Below the pieces are notes generated by a model, which was not told the DNA's origin, made no database searches, and worked only from the letters and a program-made list of their open reading frames with translations. Of a stretch of 64,000 nt of DNA, positions 61,380 to 64,000 are shown piece after piece. This DNA comes from Candidatus Melainabacteria bacterium (GTDB taxonomy: Bacteria; Cyanobacteriota; Vampirovibrionia; Gastranaerophilales; Gastranaerophilaceae): the NCBI GenBank assembly GCA_003258795.1, contig QHMH01000005.1:1-64000 (forward strand), given 5' to 3'. Both the position numbers and the translations under genes were made by a program. Every line of letters starts with the position of its first letter. Positions within the stretch are counted from its first letter, which is position 1.

Positions 61380-61433
61380 TTATCGGGAGATTGTATTGAT
61401 TAAAAAGTTTATAGACAGTCCGGAGGTTCTTGT

Positions 61434-63041
61434 ATGACAAGCAGTGTTCAGTTTCAAAACGACATTGGACTTTTAATGGATATTTTGCCCGAAAAAGTTA
61501 AAAAATACATTAACTGTTCTTATATGGAGGATGTTATCGAAATTGTCCTTGATATTGGAAGATTGCCCGAAGTAAGGCATGCATCAGGTAAAATTGACTG
61601 TCTGGGAAATGACCCGATTAACTCTTCAGATTTGGAATTCATAACATCTAATCTTGCGGAATTCACTTCCGATAACCGTTCAGGAATCCCTGGAACATTA
61701 CACAGAATTAGTGCAATAAGAAATCGTCAAGGAAAAATTATAGGACTCACTTGCAGGGTTGGTAGAGTTGTAACAGGTACTATTGCCTGCATTAAGGATT
61801 TTGTAACACAAGGAAAAAGTATTTTATTTTTGGGTCGCCCTGGGGTTGGTAAAACTACAAAATTGAGAGAAATCTCAAGACTTTTAGCAGATGATTTAGG
61901 CAAAAGAGTAATCATTGTTGATACTTCTAATGAAATTGCGGGTGACGGTGATTGTCCACATCCTGCGATAGGCAAGGCAAGAAGAATGCAGGTTAGACAG
62001 CCTGAATATCAAAAAGATATTATGATTGAAGCTGTTGAAAACCATACACCAGAAGTTATTATTGTAGATGAAATTGGTACAGAAGCCGAAGCTCAAGCTG
62101 CAAGAACCATTGCAGAACGTGGTGTTATGCTAATTGCTACTGCTCACGGTAATTCCTTGGAAAATCTTATCAAGAACCCTGCTCTTTCTGATTTGGTTGG
62201 GGGAATACAATCTGTAACCTTAGGTGATGATGAGGCGAAACGTAGAGGTAGTCAGAAGACTGTTCTTGAAAGAGAAAAACAGCCAACTTTTGATATCGTT
62301 ATTGAAATTATAGATAGAAATACCCTTGCAGTTTACAAAGATACTTCTGAGGCAGTTGATTATATTTTGAGGGGATGGCCTATTCGACCTGAAATTAGAA
62401 AAGTCGATCAAGTTGTGGAAGCTACTAAAGTTCCTGAAAAAAAAGAAGAAGTAGTTGAAGAGAAAATACAGCCTGAAAAAAGCGAAAATCCCCTAAACTT
62501 CTCTTTTTCAAGACAAAATTATGTTGATGAAGTCAAAGGATTTAAAAAAGTTTATCTTTATGCAGTTTCTCGCTCTATTGTTGAAAAGATTATAGAACGT
62601 CTTGATTTGAATGTTGAAATCACGAGAAATCTTGAAGATGCGGATGTTGTTATTGCTCATAAAAATTTTGCAAAAGGTGGTGCAAAAATTCTTTCAACGG
62701 CTAATGATTACAGAATTCAAGTATTTTTTGTCAAAACAAATTCAATGGCGCAAATTCAAAAAGTGCTTAAGGAAGCTCTTCAAATTGGAGAATCTCCTGT
62801 GGTTTTACAAGGTTATTATGATGAGGCTGAAAGAGCATTGGATGAGGCAAAATCTGCTATCGCTAAAATTCTTGCAGGTGAAAGCAATGTTGAACTAACT
62901 CCGCAAAACCCTAAGATTAGAAAGTTACAGCACGAGTTAATTGAACAACATAATCTTGTTAGCCAAAGTATCGGAGAAGGAGAACAACGTCATCTTCGAA
63001 TTGTTGGTGGAAAAGATTTTGACAAGAAAAATTTAGCTTAA
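61434..63041 (+). CDS. Ycf45-like AAA ATPase with R3H domain
   Basis: 535 aa. The N-terminal two thirds are a SpoIIIAA-like AAA ATPase: Walker A LFLGRPGVGKTTKLREI, Walker B EVIIVDEIGTEAEA, sensor TAHGNSLENL. The C-terminal end is an R3H single-stranded nucleic-acid-binding domain (RKLQHELIEQHNLVSQSIG, then EQRHLRIV). This is the plan of the conserved cyanobacterial/plastid Ycf45 protein, whose function is not well established. A variable charged linker (about 340-365) and an extra domain lie between. Monocistronic. Confidence 0.87.
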   Translation: MTSSVQFQNDIGLLMDILPEKVKKYINCSYMEDVIEIVLDIGRLPEVRHASGKIDCLGNDPINSSDLEFITSNLAEFTSDNRSGIPGTLHRISAIRNRQGKIIGLTCRVGRVVTGTIACIKDFVTQGKSILFLGRPGVGKTTKLREISRLLADDLGKRVIIVDTSNEIAGDGDCPHPAIGKARRMQVRQPEYQKDIMIEAVENHTPEVIIVDEIGTEAEAQAARTIAERGVMLIATAHGNSLENLIKNPALSDLVGGIQSVTLGDDEAKRRGSQKTVLEREKQPTFDIVIEIIDRNTLAVYKDTSEAVDYILRGWPIRPEIRKVDQVVEATKVPEKKEEVVEEKIQPEKSENPLNFSFSRQNYVDEVKGFKKVYLYAVSRSIVEKIIERLDLNVEITRNLEDADVVIAHKNFAKGGAKILSTANDYRIQVFFVKTNSMAQIQKVLKEALQIGESPVVLQGYYDEAERALDEAKSAIAKILAGESNVELTPQNPKIRKLQHELIEQHNLVSQSIGEGEQRHLRIVGGKDFDKKNLA

Positions 63042-63075
63042 AGTTACTTTGATTTTTATTTTTTGATAAAAGAAA

Positions 63076-63101
63076 GGCGGCGAGAGTTTTCTCTCGCCGC
63101 C
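63076..63101. terminator. Bidirectional terminator between ycf45-like and nrdD
   Basis: An 11-bp GC-rich stem (GGCGGCGAGAG with its complement) and a TTTT loop lie between convergent genes; a U-rich tail is better on the minus strand side. Confidence 0.8.
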
Positions 63102-63117
63102 TTCTTGTCAACTTGAC

Positions 63118-64000
63118 TTAACAACAAGGTACTTCTTCAATAACAAAAGTTTTTCTTGTTTTAAATTCAGTTTTCTTACCTTCGTTCCATTGTTTAACAG
63201 GTCTGATATAACCTACGACTCTTGAGAACACTTCGCAATCAGAACCACATTTTGGACATTTGAAATGTTCGCCAGCGATGTATCCGTGTTCCATACAAGA
63301 ACTGAACGTTGGAGAGAAAGTAAAGTATGGAATTCTGTAATTAGAACAAAGTTTTTTAACCAAGTTTTTCATTACATTAGTATCATACAATCTTTCACCT
63401 GCGAAGATGTGAACAACAGTACCACCAGTGTATTTTGTTTGAAGATCATCTTGGTGGTCGAACACTTCGAAGATATCATCAGTGAAGTTAACAGGCAATT
63501 GAGATGAATTAGTGTAGAAAGGTTTAGCACCGAATTCATAATAATCTCTGTCGTTAGCACAAATGATTGAAGGATATTTTTCTTTATCCATTTTAGCCAA
63601 TCTGTAAGAAGTGCCTTCAGCTGGTGTCGCTTCGAGGTTGTAGTGATTTCCAGTTGCTTCTTGGTACTCAACGATTCTTGCTCTCATGAAGTCCATAACT
63701 CTAACTGCGAAATCTTTTCCTTTTTCGCTTGCGATATTTTCACCCAAAAGGTTCAAGCAAGCTTCATTCAAGCCTACCAAACCGATTGTTGAGAAGTGGT
63801 TTTTCCAGTAACAACCGAATCTTGCTTTAATATCTCTCAAGTAGAATTTTGTATAAGGATACAAGTCTTTGTCAGTGAAGTTTTCAAGGATTTTTCTCTT
63901 GCATTCTAAACTATTTCTTGCGATATCCATTTTTTCGCCTAATAGGTTAAAGAATTCTTCTTCACTATTAGCTAAGAAGCCAAGTCTTGGCATATTGATA
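63118..64000 (-). CDS. nrdD: Anaerobic ribonucleoside-triphosphate reductase NrdD (C-terminal part)
   Basis: The last 291+ residues of NrdD; the frame stays open to the right edge, so the gene is cut by the window. NrdD reduces NTPs to dNTPs without oxygen. Seen: NTIGLVGLNEACLNLLGE-like sequence, EATPAEGTSYRLAKMD, FSPTFSSCMEHGYIAGEH, the zinc motif CPKCGSDCEVFSR, and the glycyl-radical loop RVVGYIRPVKQWNEGKK with the radical Gly. It shows that the organism can make DNA precursors anaerobically. The activase NrdG is not in the window. Confidence 0.95.
   Translation of the reverse strand, partial: INMPRLGFLANSEEEFFNLLGEKMDIARNSLECKRKILENFTDKDLYPYTKFYLRDIKARFGCYWKNHFSTIGLVGLNEACLNLLGENIASEKGKDFAVRVMDFMRARIVEYQEATGNHYNLEATPAEGTSYRLAKMDKEKYPSIICANDRDYYEFGAKPFYTNSSQLPVNFTDDIFEVFDHQDDLQTKYTGGTVVHIFAGERLYDTNVMKNLVKKLCSNYRIPYFTFSPTFSSCMEHGYIAGEHFKCPKCGSDCEVFSRVVGYIRPVKQWNEGKKTEFKTRKTFVIEEVPCC

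Noticed and set aside
1..64000. CRISPR array, insertion sequence, prophage or rRNA operon
   Set aside because: No regularly spaced identical repeats with unique spacers, no transposase or phage structural gene, and no 16S/23S/5S-like stretch was seen. The paralogue clusters at 25-28.5 kb and 44.4-50.7 kb are gene families, not transposons.

Overview
The window is AT-rich, gene-dense and mostly syntenic housekeeping DNA, and it reads as a non-photosynthetic relative of the cyanobacteria (Melainabacteria/Vampirovibrionia, most like gut Gastranaerophilales). Evidence: an OmpR-family regulator whose receiver is almost the cyanobacterial RpaB sequence (36763-37512); a Ycf45-type AAA ATPase with R3H domain (61434-63041); an anaerobic ribonucleotide reductase (NrdD) at the right edge; ETF and NfnA-like electron-transfer genes; and no photosynthesis gene. 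A decayed outer-membrane beta-barrel gene and a MsbA-type exporter suggest a two-membrane envelope. The taxonomic call is inference from protein families; no marker rRNA is present.

Layout. 0.2-11.2 kb: panD, dnaE, a membrane-anchored Slt-like transglycosylase, a PilZ protein and an HD-GYP protein (c-di-GMP theme), a short Orn/Lys/Arg decarboxylase, a SIMPL protein and a GT-C type membrane protein. 11.3-17.8 kb: HU, tandem UspA, a sigma-70-family factor, an Fe-S activase-related protein, a membrane protein that overlaps miaA by 77 nt, and an APC permease. 17.8-20.6 kb: unknown and small genes around tRNA-Arg(CCG). 20.7-24.9 kb: U32 protein, WecA/MraY-like transferase, glyA, LysM membrane protein. 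25.0-28.7 kb: three tandem ADP-ribosyltransferase-like proteins with complete R / S-T-[ST] / E-x-E triads, then a 50-aa ORF and nnrD (NAD(P)HX repair). 29.4-37.6 kb: MsbA-like exporter, NfnA-like subunit + 4-Cys mini-protein + EtfBA, recG, rpaB, tRNA-His. 37.6-41.6 kb: candidate structured RNA, a response regulator-kinase-kinase operon and an XRE regulator. 41.6-44.3 kb: cysE, cysK, tyrS.

44.4-50.7 kb is the most unusual locus. A 489-aa SecA-like protein reduced to its two nucleotide-binding domains is followed by one member of an uncharacterised U32-like (TIM-barrel, C-x3-C) family. A convergent operon carries four more paralogues. Both transcription units have near-consensus sigma-70 promoters. 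I cannot assign a function; it is the best candidate here for an undescribed system.

50.8-64 kb: surE, a helically phased 10-11 bp repeat array, aspS-ribF-formyltransferase-secA, a decaying accessory patch (outer-membrane barrel remnant, broken XRE antitoxin, small membrane protein), tRNA-Ala, mrnC, yebC, ycf45-like and partial nrdD. Several genes (slt, U32, recG, first ART) have a -10-like hexamer ending exactly 6 nt before the ATG and no Shine-Dalgarno, suggesting leaderless transcripts.
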